Origin: CAIKKG01 sp037444725
GTDB lineage: Bacteria > Patescibacteriota > Minisyncoccia > UBA6257 > GWB1-50-10
Assembly: GCA_037444725.1 (NCBI GenBank)
Contig: JBBILW010000027.1
Location: 1 to 7,534 of the forward strand
Length of the DNA: 7,534 nt
Direction: 5' to 3'
The notes under the pieces were generated by a model. The model did not search any database, was not told the DNA's origin, and saw only the letters and a program-made list of their open reading frames with translations. Positions 1 through 6,531 of the stretch are shown here, one piece after another. Numbering within the stretch: the first letter of the stretch is position 1; each line of letters opens with the position of its first letter. The position numbers were made by a program, and so were the translations under genes.

Positions 1-2244
1 CCCCTTAGGCGGAAATGGTACGAATAAGTTGAACGCAGGAGACACTTGGTTATTCACAAGAATCTTGGCATGTGCGTTCAGATTGTCGATATTGATGATA
101 TCGGCCTCGTTGAACACCGGCGCAAATTGCTGGACAAGAAACTTCGCGTCATCAGGGCCCACGCGGAATGCCACCATGTTGCCCACGTTACCGAATACCG
201 CATTACGAATGGGCTCCTTAAGCTGTGCGATAAACTGGTGCGCAACGGTGAGACACAATCGGTACTTGCGCGCCTCCGCAAGGATGACCGCAATAGACGG
301 CGTTGAAAAATTCTGGAACTCATCGATATAAAGATAGAAATCGCGGCGTTTTTCGGCGGGCATATCCGCGCGGGAAAATGCAGCAATGGTAAGCTTGCCG
401 ACTATGAGCATACCAAGAAGCGAAGCATTCAACTCGCCGATTCTTCCTTTTGAGAGATTTACGAGCAATATCTTTCCCTCGTCCAAAATGCGGCGGAAAT
501 CAATCGTGTTTTTCGATTGCGCCAAAATCGGACGCGTATAATCATTCGCAATAAACGTATTGAATTTCGAGGTGATGTACGGTGCCATATTGGCAAGCGA
601 TGCATCGCCGCCAACCTTTTCCGCCTCCTTCTCCCAGAATTCCTTTACAAGCAAGTTGGTACACTTTGCCAGTAACCGCTTTCTGAAATCGGCATCGGTC
701 ATCACGCGCGGTATCTCCAGTATGGTAAAGCCTTCGCTTGGGTCGTCCATGAGGAGCAACAATGAGTTTCTCGCGTACTGCTCGAACATGGGACCTCCTG
801 CGGTCTTCATATCGTAGAGCGTATCGAAAATCATCATGAGCTCATTGATAAGCAGAGTCTTCTGTTCGGGAAACCTCGGATCGTACTCGAGCATATTGAG
901 CCCCAACGGATATGAAAGATCACCCGGATCAAAAACAATCACGTCTTGCAGCCGTTCTCTTGGAATCCTCTTCAACACATCCTCGAACAAATCGCCGTTC
1001 GGGTCGATAACGCAAAAACCTTCTTTGTTTTGTGCGTCCTGTCCTGCAAGATTATTGATGAATACGGTTTTACCGGTACCGGTCTGACCAATGACATACA
1101 AATGCCGCCTCCTGTCTTCGCGTGAAAGTCGCACGGGCGTATCTACTCCGCGATAAGGATTGCTGCCTAGCAAGATTCCGGAACTCGGCATGCCGGCAGG
1201 CGCAGATGCCTCGCGCGATTTTAAATATTTAACTTTCGGAACATCGATAAACGGCGTGGGGAAGTGAAAAATACTTGCGAACTCCTCGGTGTTTAACACC
1301 ATTGATTCCTCCTGCACGAAATCACGAAATGAAAAATTGTGAACAAATTCCTGCAGTTTACGCGGCTTCATTGTCCGAAACTCATTACGCTCCGGAGTCG
1401 CAAATTGTGAAAAACCGGCAGCAATGCCGTCCACGATTGAGTCTGCCTGAAATTGGCTCGGTGCCGATGCGATGATGCGCACGTTAACTCTAAAAAGCGG
1501 TTTGGAAAGTTTTGTTTCAAACGCCTTGATTGCCAAATCATCGATCACTTTCTCTCCTTCTTTTTTGGGAGCCGAGCCGCCGAGCGCTTTTTCAATGTCG
1601 CCCCAGGAAAGCTCGTTTGTCTGTATCACTTCTTTCACGCTTTTGCCCTTCTTTAGATTGTTGATAGCAGTTCGGATAGACTTCCGCTCATTCGTTGCCG
1701 GACGCACCACGTATTGGATTGCACATCCCTCGCCTACCGCATTGATTTTAGTAAGGCCTCCCAGCACCGGCAAAAGCGTATCTGCATCAAAATTTTGATA
1801 GGTGCGCACAGGAAGCGCGTAGTGTTCCTTGAGCCGCAAAATGGCCCCCGCAGTTGCCCGCATGCGCGCGACGATATTATATTCTTCGGCCGCTTCAACT
1901 GATGCGTCTTTCCACAATGCCTGAATCTGACGCGCTACCGCACCCTGCGCTTTCCCTGGAACCGAAACGTAAAAGTGAATTTCCTCGCCAATATTCGGTA
2001 CCGCTATTTCAAACGCAAACGGCTTGCCAAACGATGCGAGCGCACCGACAAGCTGCTCGGCGATGCCGACCTCCCGCTTCATGTCCTTCCCCTCCTTGCT
2101 GCCTATCGGCAACCGCACAAGAAAAAGTTTATTGTCGAGGCTGTCCGCAATCTGCCTGCGGATTTTCGCCCGTATCACAAAAAAAGAAATAACGCCGGCA
2201 AGCGCAAGAAGAAATATCGATAAAAAGATAATGAACAGTTGCAT
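1..2244 (-). CDS. VirD4/TraG/HerA-like membrane-anchored ATPase, partial (C-terminus beyond window)
   Basis: The minus-strand frame is open from the ATG at 2244 to base 1, giving 748 residues with no stop, so the C-terminus is missing. Residues 3-24 form one hydrophobic N-terminal segment followed by basic residues (RAKIRRQ), a typical membrane anchor with the bulk in the cytoplasm. Residues about 40-340 are an uncharacterised alpha/beta region. The motor domain follows: Walker A GQTGTGKT at 386-393 (bases 1089-1066), a FCVIDPNGD strand at 410-418, KILLVNLSKGRIG at 591-603, Walker B FYLYIDEFQNF at 636-646, and a LTVAHQF sensor-like motif at 665-671. This order matches the VirD4/TraD/HerA branch of hexameric P-loop translocases that move DNA or protein substrates. 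It begins one base after the stop of the 141-residue gene and has no clear Shine-Dalgarno, which points to translational coupling. No relaxase, VirB4 or other conjugation gene is visible, so a pilus-linked or chromosomal DNA-handling role is as possible as conjugation. Family is confident; substrate is unknown. Confidence 0.9.
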   Translation of the reverse strand, partial: MQLFIIFLSIFLLALAGVISFFVIRAKIRRQIADSLDNKLFLVRLPIGSKEGKDMKREVGIAEQLVGALASFGKPFAFEIAVPNIGEEIHFYVSVPGKAQGAVARQIQALWKDASVEAAEEYNIVARMRATAGAILRLKEHYALPVRTYQNFDADTLLPVLGGLTKINAVGEGCAIQYVVRPATNERKSIRTAINNLKKGKSVKEVIQTNELSWGDIEKALGGSAPKKEGEKVIDDLAIKAFETKLSKPLFRVNVRIIASAPSQFQADSIVDGIAAGFSQFATPERNEFRTMKPRKLQEFVHNFSFRDFVQEESMVLNTEEFASIFHFPTPFIDVPKVKYLKSREASAPAGMPSSGILLGSNPYRGVDTPVRLSREDRRRHLYVIGQTGTGKTVFINNLAGQDAQNKEGFCVIDPNGDLFEDVLKRIPRERLQDVIVFDPGDLSYPLGLNMLEYDPRFPEQKTLLINELMMIFDTLYDMKTAGGPMFEQYARNSLLLLMDDPSEGFTILEIPRVMTDADFRKRLLAKCTNLLVKEFWEKEAEKVGGDASLANMAPYITSKFNTFIANDYTRPILAQSKNTIDFRRILDEGKILLVNLSKGRIGELNASLLGMLIVGKLTIAAFSRADMPAEKRRDFYLYIDEFQNFSTPSIAVILAEARKYRLCLTVAHQFIAQLKEPIRNAVFGNVGNMVAFRVGPDDAKFLVQQFAPVFNEADIINIDNLNAHAKILVNNQVSPAFNLFVPFPPKG

Positions 2245-2245
2245 G

Positions 2246-2671
2246 TTATATCATGCCGCGTCGCTTCAATTCCGGCATCAACTTGTCGACAAGCGCATCA
2301 TGAAACGCATCCTGGACAAACGGCGAATGCCGCTTCGATTCGGCGATGGCAGTCGAAATACTGTCCGAAAAAACCAGACTTACAAGACGATTCACTTCCT
2401 GCTTTATCTGCTCGGGCTGATCGCCTTTAGCAAGATATCCGGGCAGCGGACTCGTTCCTGTCGCCTGCACTGTTATAGGAGAAGACTGAGCGGGAGCCTG
2501 TGAAGGGTGCGGCGCAGGAACCGTCTCTGCGATTCTCTCAAGTGATTGTTTCACCACCGCCCGCTCCATCTGCGGCGCGGGAACATTCTCTTTACGCGCT
2601 ACGCCTATTTCCACATGCAGACGCTGCAAATCCTTTTCAAGCGATTGGCTGAAATTCTTTACTTGTACCAT
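2246..2671 (-). CDS. Hypothetical protein (141 aa) coupled to the VirD4/HerA-like ATPase
   Basis: I do not recognise this family. The protein has three parts. Residues 1-50 are charged and probably helical (LEKDLQRLHVEIGVARKE; ERAVVKQSLERI), possibly a short coiled coil. Residues about 51-80 form a flexible linker rich in Pro, Ala, Ser and Thr. Residues 84-141 form a second predicted helical region (QIKQEVNRLVSLVF and DAFHDALVDKLMPELKRRG). There is no signal peptide or membrane segment, so it should be cytoplasmic. The start at 2671 is supported by an in-frame upstream stop (TGA) with no other ATG, and by a TATAAT box just upstream. Its TAA (2248-2246) is followed after one base by the ATPase ATG, so both are probably made together. 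This suggests an accessory or adaptor of that ATPase, by context only. It is a real gene by its codon-like composition, tight packing and lack of a competing frame. Confidence 0.75.
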   Translation of the reverse strand: MVQVKNFSQSLEKDLQRLHVEIGVARKENVPAPQMERAVVKQSLERIAETVPAPHPSQAPAQSSPITVQATGTSPLPGYLAKGDQPEQIKQEVNRLVSLVFSDSISTAIAESKRHSPFVQDAFHDALVDKLMPELKRRGMI

Positions 2672-2678
2672 TGTTCTG

Positions 2679-2684
2679 ATTATA
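2679..2684 (-). promoter_or_regulatory. Candidate -10 box for the 141-aa/ATPase pair, nearly leaderless
   Basis: The minus strand reads a perfect TATAAT whose last base lies seven bases before the ATG at 2671. Initiation about seven bases after a -10 box would fall on or next to the A of the ATG, giving a leaderless or near-leaderless mRNA. This fits the absence of a Shine-Dalgarno here. The -35 region is poor: nothing close to TTGACA sits at 16-18 bases upstream, and there is no extended -10 TG. A hexamer match can arise by chance. Confidence 0.4.
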
Positions 2685-2729
2685 CCTGACGCCGTTTCTC
2701 AATAACAGATGCCGCATGAAGCGCATCCA

Positions 2730-4097
2730 TCACAAGCCTTGAATCCGGATTGAGCCGCCGCTGAAATTGGCGCCCGTGGACGATGTAAACGTCGATCCGG
2801 GTGAAGTTACGGGACTTGTGGCTCCACTGCCGCCCGACCAATCGGTTTGTCTGAAAATAGTATTCTTCCAGCGAGTCAAGTAATCAGAAAGTGAAGTGAA
2901 CCCTGCTCCCTGGCCGGTAACCCACTGCGTGACTGCAGTTATTTTTTGTGAAGACGGGTCGTCGGCTGAACCAGAACCGCACGGGGCAACTCCAGAAATA
3001 GAACTGGATGCGTTATTGGTACGGCACACATTTTCCACATAAAAGTAACGAGTGAATATATTGCTATTCCAGAGCTGCCGCACCTCGTCCGCCGAAAGTG
3101 CCCGGTTATAGATTCGTACGTCATCCATATCGCCCTTATAAAATTCGCTGCCGCCACCAGTGCTTCCAATATAGAGGTTAGCACCAGAGACCGCGATGGC
3201 GCCCGTGTGCGTCTGTGAATTGTTCAATGTACCGTCAACGTACAGCCGCGCAAATGAACCGTCATACGTGTATAAAACATGGTGCCAGTTGCCATCGGTA
3301 AAATATGAGGGTGTTATTGGAAAATCAGTCTCCCAATATGCCCCCGCTGTATTCAAACCTAGCGTGAGCTGCGTCCCGTTTATTTGGAATGAAAATAATT
3401 TTCTCGATGCCCCGCTTTCCTGACGCATGATTTCAACATAAGACAACGTGGTAATGTCTGTGGGCCTTATCCACGCACTTATCGTAATCGTACTCGTTGG
3501 ATTTAAACTAGTTGAATTATTTACCGACACAAAACTATTTGTTCCGTTAAATCTTGCGCAATTCGCCATTTTGCACGTTGATGTCGCGCGTGTCACGTTA
3601 GAGAGCGTTCCATTATTTCCGTTCCCCGTTGCATCATAGGTAAGTGTACTCGTAGTACTCGCGTCCTCATCAAACTTCCACTCAGCGGCAAGGCCGTTCG
3701 TTACGTCGTTATCAAGCGAGCCCTCCTTTCCGGGAATAACCACATACGTAGTTCCCGACGCGTTCAAGAAATACTGCGTACTCGACGCTTTGGTAAGACT
3801 GTATAAGCTTTGCCAATCAGCCGAGCCGTATACCCTCGCTTTATTGAGTAATTCTTGCGCAAGCGAAGTAGCCACCTGGCCCTTTTGTGAGGCGAGGTTT
3901 GTTTGCAACATAGTTGAAATCGCAAACGCCGACGCGCCGATAAGAATCGAACCTATCGCGAGACCGATAACGACTTCGATAAGGGACTGACCACTACGTG
4001 AACTGATAACCGATAACACATAACTTATAACTTCGGAGGGGGGTGATTCCCGCCCCCCGTTATCAGTTATTAGTTGTTTGTTATTTGTTCTTCTCAT
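2730..4097 (-). CDS. Type IV prepilin-like protein with LamG domain embedded in the pilin domain (455 aa)
   Basis: A class III signal is present: leader residues 1-36 end in SRSG, followed by QSLIEVVIGLAIGS, so cleavage is expected after Gly36 with the conserved Glu at mature position 5 (E41). The hydrophobic helix runs about 37-64 and would span the membrane before assembly and form the pilus core after. Residues 65-135 look like a PilV/GspI-type minor pilin. Residues about 136-345 are a LamG/concanavalin-like domain (EWKFDED, GNGNNGTL, WHHVLYTYDG, LYVDGT, DDVRIYNRALSADEV) with Cys175 and Cys180. The pilin-like strand pattern then seems to resume (FTRYFYVENVCR, DDPSSQKITAVTQW) with Cys358 and Cys373, ending in a Ser/Gly/Thr-rich tail. 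It is probably a surface-exposed minor or tip subunit with an adhesive domain. The ATG directly follows the previous TAA and has no Shine-Dalgarno; a GTG at 4019 (Val27) is an alternative start giving a 10-residue leader. Part of the leader is encoded by the GTTATNN repeat. Confidence 0.88.
   Translation of the reverse strand: MRRTNNKQLITDNGGRESPPSEVISYVLSVISSRSGQSLIEVVIGLAIGSILIGASAFAISTMLQTNLASQKGQVATSLAQELLNKARVYGSADWQSLYSLTKASSTQYFLNASGTTYVVIPGKEGSLDNDVTNGLAAEWKFDEDASTTSTLTYDATGNGNNGTLSNVTRATSTCKMANCARFNGTNSFVSVNNSTSLNPTSTITISAWIRPTDITTLSYVEIMRQESGASRKLFSFQINGTQLTLGLNTAGAYWETDFPITPSYFTDGNWHHVLYTYDGSFARLYVDGTLNNSQTHTGAIAVSGANLYIGSTGGGSEFYKGDMDDVRIYNRALSADEVRQLWNSNIFTRYFYVENVCRTNNASSSISGVAPCGSGSADDPSSQKITAVTQWVTGQGAGFTSLSDYLTRWKNTIFRQTDWSGGSGATSPVTSPGSTFTSSTGANFSGGSIRIQGL
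4001..4093. repeat. Inverted pair of GTTATNN heptamer arrays, prepilin 1/prepilin 2 junction
   Basis: On the plus strand the left arm reads AACTGAT, AACCGAT, AACACAT, AACTTAT, AACTTCG at exact 7-base steps (4001-4035). The right arm reads GTTATCA, GTTATTA, GTTGTTT, GTTATTT, GTTCTTC (4059-4093). AACTGATAAC at 4001-4010 is the exact complement of GTTATCAGTT at 4059-4068; in nested register four units pair imperfectly around a G/C hairpin. The whole element lies inside the first 33 codons of the 455-residue prepilin, in the segment encoding its signal leader, and ends two bases from its ATG. Confidence 0.8.
4038..4058 (-). other. G/C hairpin between the two heptamer arms
   Basis: Six G (4038-4043) face six C (4053-4058) across a nine-base loop, so the transcript can form a strong stem. 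It sits at the tip of the larger stem made by the flanking GTTATNN arms. No U-run follows in the transcribed direction, so it is not a standard intrinsic terminator. It is 39-59 bases inside the open frame of the 455-residue prepilin and could hinder initiation at the ATG at 4097 while leaving the GTG at 4019 exposed. Confidence 0.55.
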
Positions 4098-5267
4098 TTA
4101 TTTCAAATCATTGTACTGGCTCAATATTTCACTCGCTGAGAGCGTGCGATTGTAAATGCGAACCTCATCAATAAGGCCTGTAAATATTTGAGACACGCCT
4201 GCTGTGCCCGCGCCAATTACAACAGGAACGGTCTGGGCGGCGGACACAATTGTCGTCGTTGTGACAGCGGCGCCATCTATATAGAGAGTCGTGCCGTTCG
4301 TAGTTCCAACATTAAACACCATTCCAACCTGATGCCATGCCCCATCGGCGAGATTTATTCCCGTTGTCCTATCGCCTGCGCCCCAGTCATAAATCATAAA
4401 TACATTATCTTTCAAAAACATCCCATAAGCCGATTGCTTCACCACAATACCGCGATAGGCGGTTCCGGCGTTAGAAGTTTTAATCCATGCAGTTACCGTT
4501 CCTGTATTCAACTTTACCGATGCCGAATTCGGGCCCAGCATATAGTCATCGGCGCCATCAAAATTAAGAGCGCCGCCTGCTTTTCCTGACGCACCATTTG
4601 ACCACGCTTGCACGCTTGTCGTTTGCGAACCGCCGGCCCCAATAGCTAAAGTGCCATTATTTCCATTACCTGAAGCATCGTTAATCATAGTGCTCGTACC
4701 CTCATCAAGATGCCAATACGCAACAAGTCCATGCTCATTTCGTTTTGTGGTTTTCCCGGACGTTGAAAGAACGAGGTCACTCACAAGCCCATCTCCTCTC
4801 CCGTCAATCATGGAAATAATCTTTTTCTCCGGAAGCACCCCGGTTATGGGTGCGAACAGCGCGTCGTACGTTGAGCTTGAAAAGGGATTCGAAAAGGAAA
4901 TGCCGCGAGCAAGCCCGTATGTGCGGTCAACAGTCGTGGTGGAAAAACTCGCCCCTGAAAACGTAAAGTACTGACTGCCCAACGATGCAATATTTGAAAA
5001 ACGCACATTCCACTGGCTTCCATTGTCCTGGGTAATCGAACGCTTCTGCGTTGCCTGAACGGCTGCAGTGAGCTCATCGAGCGTCTTCTTCAAATTCTGG
5101 CTGCCGCGATAGGAGCCCAAAAATACAAATCCCATCGTCGCAAAAATAGCGGTAATTGCAACCACAACAAGCATTTCGATAAGGGTGAATGCGGAACGAG
5201 AACTAACAACTGATAACCAATGACTAATAACGGAATCCCTTAAGTTTTTTACTCTCGTTTTTATCAT
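4098..5267 (-). CDS. Type IV prepilin with C-terminal LamG domain (GspH/FimT-like N-terminus, 389 aa)
   Basis: Leader residues 1-26 end in SRSA, followed by FTLIEMLVVVAITAIF: a class III prepilin signal with Phe at mature position 1 and Glu at 5 (E31). The residue before the cut is Ala26, not the usual Gly. The hydrophobic helix spans about 27-50, then a helix with TLDELTAAVQATQKRS and a GspH/pseudopilin-like beta region up to about 180. Residues about 181-388 form a LamG/concanavalin-like domain (LVAYWHLDEG, GNGNNGTL, LNFDGADDY, VTAWIKT, LYIDGA, IDEVRIYNRTLSASEI) of the type used for glycan or protein binding. No cysteine is present. It would be exported, cut by a PilD-type peptidase not seen here, and built into the pilus by PilB and PilC. 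The start at 5267 is the only ATG, GTG or TTG in frame before the signal; GGTGG lies about nine bases upstream as a weak ribosome site. The leader is largely encoded by the heptamer array at 5201-5235. Confidence 0.9.
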   Translation of the reverse strand: MIKTRVKNLRDSVISHWLSVVSSRSAFTLIEMLVVVAITAIFATMGFVFLGSYRGSQNLKKTLDELTAAVQATQKRSITQDNGSQWNVRFSNIASLGSQYFTFSGASFSTTTVDRTYGLARGISFSNPFSSSTYDALFAPITGVLPEKKIISMIDGRGDGLVSDLVLSTSGKTTKRNEHGLVAYWHLDEGTSTMINDASGNGNNGTLAIGAGGSQTTSVQAWSNGASGKAGGALNFDGADDYMLGPNSASVKLNTGTVTAWIKTSNAGTAYRGIVVKQSAYGMFLKDNVFMIYDWGAGDRTTGINLADGAWHQVGMVFNVGTTNGTTLYIDGAAVTTTTIVSAAQTVPVVIGAGTAGVSQIFTGLIDEVRIYNRTLSASEILSQYNDLK

Positions 5268-5316
5268 TGGTCATTTCCACCGTTCTTTGTTGTAAGTTAT
5301 CAGTTATAAGTTCCTC
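5201..5316. repeat. Inverted pair of GTTATNN heptamer arrays, pilC/prepilin 1 junction
   Basis: Left arm on the plus strand: AACTAAC, AACTGAT, AACCAAT, GACTAAT, AACGGAA (5201-5235), inside the leader codons of the 389-residue prepilin. Right arm: GTTCTTT, GTTGTAA, GTTATCA, GTTATAA, GTTCCTC (5282-5316), in the gap just after the pilC stop. AACTGATAAC (5208-5217) and GTTATCAGTT (5296-5305) are exact complements, and the match extends to 15 of 17 bases. An extra inverted repeat, ACCAATGA (5216-5223) with TCATTGGT, lies between them. Confidence 0.8.
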
Positions 5317-5319
5317 TCC

Positions 5320-6522
5320 CTAGAACTGCGTCGTGAGCTGATAAATCGGCACGATAATCGCGAGCGCGATGCCGCCGATAACGCCTCCGATGAAAAGAAG
5401 GAGTGCGGGCTCAAGGAACGAAACGAGCTCTTTCACTGACGCATCGATTTCTTTTGTGTAAAAATCACTAAGCGTTACAAGCACTTCATCGAGGTGTCCT
5501 GCACGCTCGGAAATGGCAACAAGGTTTGTAATGGTCTGCGGGAAAAATGGCTCGCGTCGGAATGCTTCGCCTATCGTAAGACCTTTCGCAAGTCCTTCGC
5601 GCGAAATGCGCACGAGCGCCGCGCGCGCTTCTTCGTTCGCGACCGCATTCGCGGTAATCTCAAGCGCCTCCGTAAGCGGCATGCCCGCCTTGATTAACGA
5701 TGCGAGCGTCGAGGCGAAGCGCTGAAGCGCCATCTTCTTCAATACCGTTTTTACGAGCGGCAGACCGGCAACAATATTTGATAAAAATTTGTGAAATACC
5801 TGTGAAGTCGCATTAAGCCACGCCGCGATTCCCGCAAGCACCGCCACTAATCCCAAAACATATACGCCGTATGCGTTAAAGAATAGACCGATGGCAAAGA
5901 CTGCTTTCGTAAACGGCGGAGGATTAAAACCGCCCTCCATAAACACATTCGCGATCTTGGGAAGGGCGAACATCACGAGGAACGTAAGAATAAGCACCGA
6001 GCCGATAAGAAGAAGAACGGGGTATACTAGGGCGCCGCGCAACTGGTCGCGCAAATCCTTCTGTTTGGTGAGCATTTCCGTAAGATCCGCAAAAATCTTC
6101 TCGAGGTTTCCCGATGCTTCGCCGGCACGCACAAGGTTTACATACACATCGCTGAACACTTTCGGATATTTTGCAAACGTACTGTAAAACGGCTGACCCT
6201 GTTCAAGCGCGGAACGCACCTCAAAAAGAATGTCGCGAAGAGACTGCTTCGTAAAGTCTGCAATAAGAATGTTGACCGCCTCAAGAAGTCCGGTACCGAT
6301 ACGCAACATAAGCGCCAGATATTTGGTGAGGAATATCTGGTCCGTGATAGTAACCGCGCCGCCAAAAAGCGACGCCTTCCCCTTCTCTTCAATGGGCTTT
6401 ACGCTTACCGGACGAAGCGCGTTTTTCGAGAGATACGCGAGTACGTCCTGAACGTTACGCGCTTCTATGTCTCCCTCAACAATGCGTCCGTCAGCCTGCG
6501 ATGCGATGTAGCGAAATTTCAT
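5320..6522 (-). CDS. pilC: PilC/GspF-family type IV pilus inner-membrane platform protein
   Basis: Complete, 400 residues, the usual length for PilC/GspF. A short N-terminal beta region (FRYIASQADGRIVEGDIEA) precedes two tandem T2SF domains at about 63-185 and 265-388, each with its family motif: RAGEASGNLEKIF at 132-144 and SERAGHLDEVL at 338-348. Hydrophobic segments lie at about 166-192, 206-236 and 369-393, the last in the hallmark EPALLLFIGGVIGGIALAIIVPIYQ. The protein is the membrane platform that couples the cytoplasmic ATPase to pilin extraction and filament growth. It follows pilB by 105 bases and precedes the first prepilin by 52 bases, and both gaps hold heptamer repeat arms. The ATG at 6522 has no clear Shine-Dalgarno (upstream is T-rich, ending TCATCAT). 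Nothing looks damaged. Confidence 0.95.
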   Translation of the reverse strand: MKFRYIASQADGRIVEGDIEARNVQDVLAYLSKNALRPVSVKPIEEKGKASLFGGAVTITDQIFLTKYLALMLRIGTGLLEAVNILIADFTKQSLRDILFEVRSALEQGQPFYSTFAKYPKVFSDVYVNLVRAGEASGNLEKIFADLTEMLTKQKDLRDQLRGALVYPVLLLIGSVLILTFLVMFALPKIANVFMEGGFNPPPFTKAVFAIGLFFNAYGVYVLGLVAVLAGIAAWLNATSQVFHKFLSNIVAGLPLVKTVLKKMALQRFASTLASLIKAGMPLTEALEITANAVANEEARAALVRISREGLAKGLTIGEAFRREPFFPQTITNLVAISERAGHLDEVLVTLSDFYTKEIDASVKELVSFLEPALLLFIGGVIGGIALAIIVPIYQLTTQF

Positions 6523-6531
6523 ATGATGAAA

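Noticed and set aside
29..2503. Plus-strand and other-frame open frames of 60-160 residues across the left third
   Set aside because: They lie opposite the ATPase and the 141-residue gene, whose minus-strand frames carry clear family motifs or tight coupling. Their products are low-complexity and Ser/Arg/Cys-rich, as expected of shadows.
2680..2730. A 16-residue minus-strand frame (MDALHAASVIEKRRQV) whose ATG overlaps the prepilin stop as TGATG
   Set aside because: The overlap looks like coupling, but the frame is very short, has no recognisable motif, and its stop coincides with the TATAAT box. Chance explains it as well as function.
4038..4058. Rho-independent terminator
   Set aside because: The G/C stem is strong but no U-run follows it on the transcribed strand, and it lies inside an open frame.
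4188..4974. Plus-strand frames of 133 and 107 residues opposite prepilin 1
   Set aside because: They mirror the LamG coding sequence; no domain, start signal or partner supports them.
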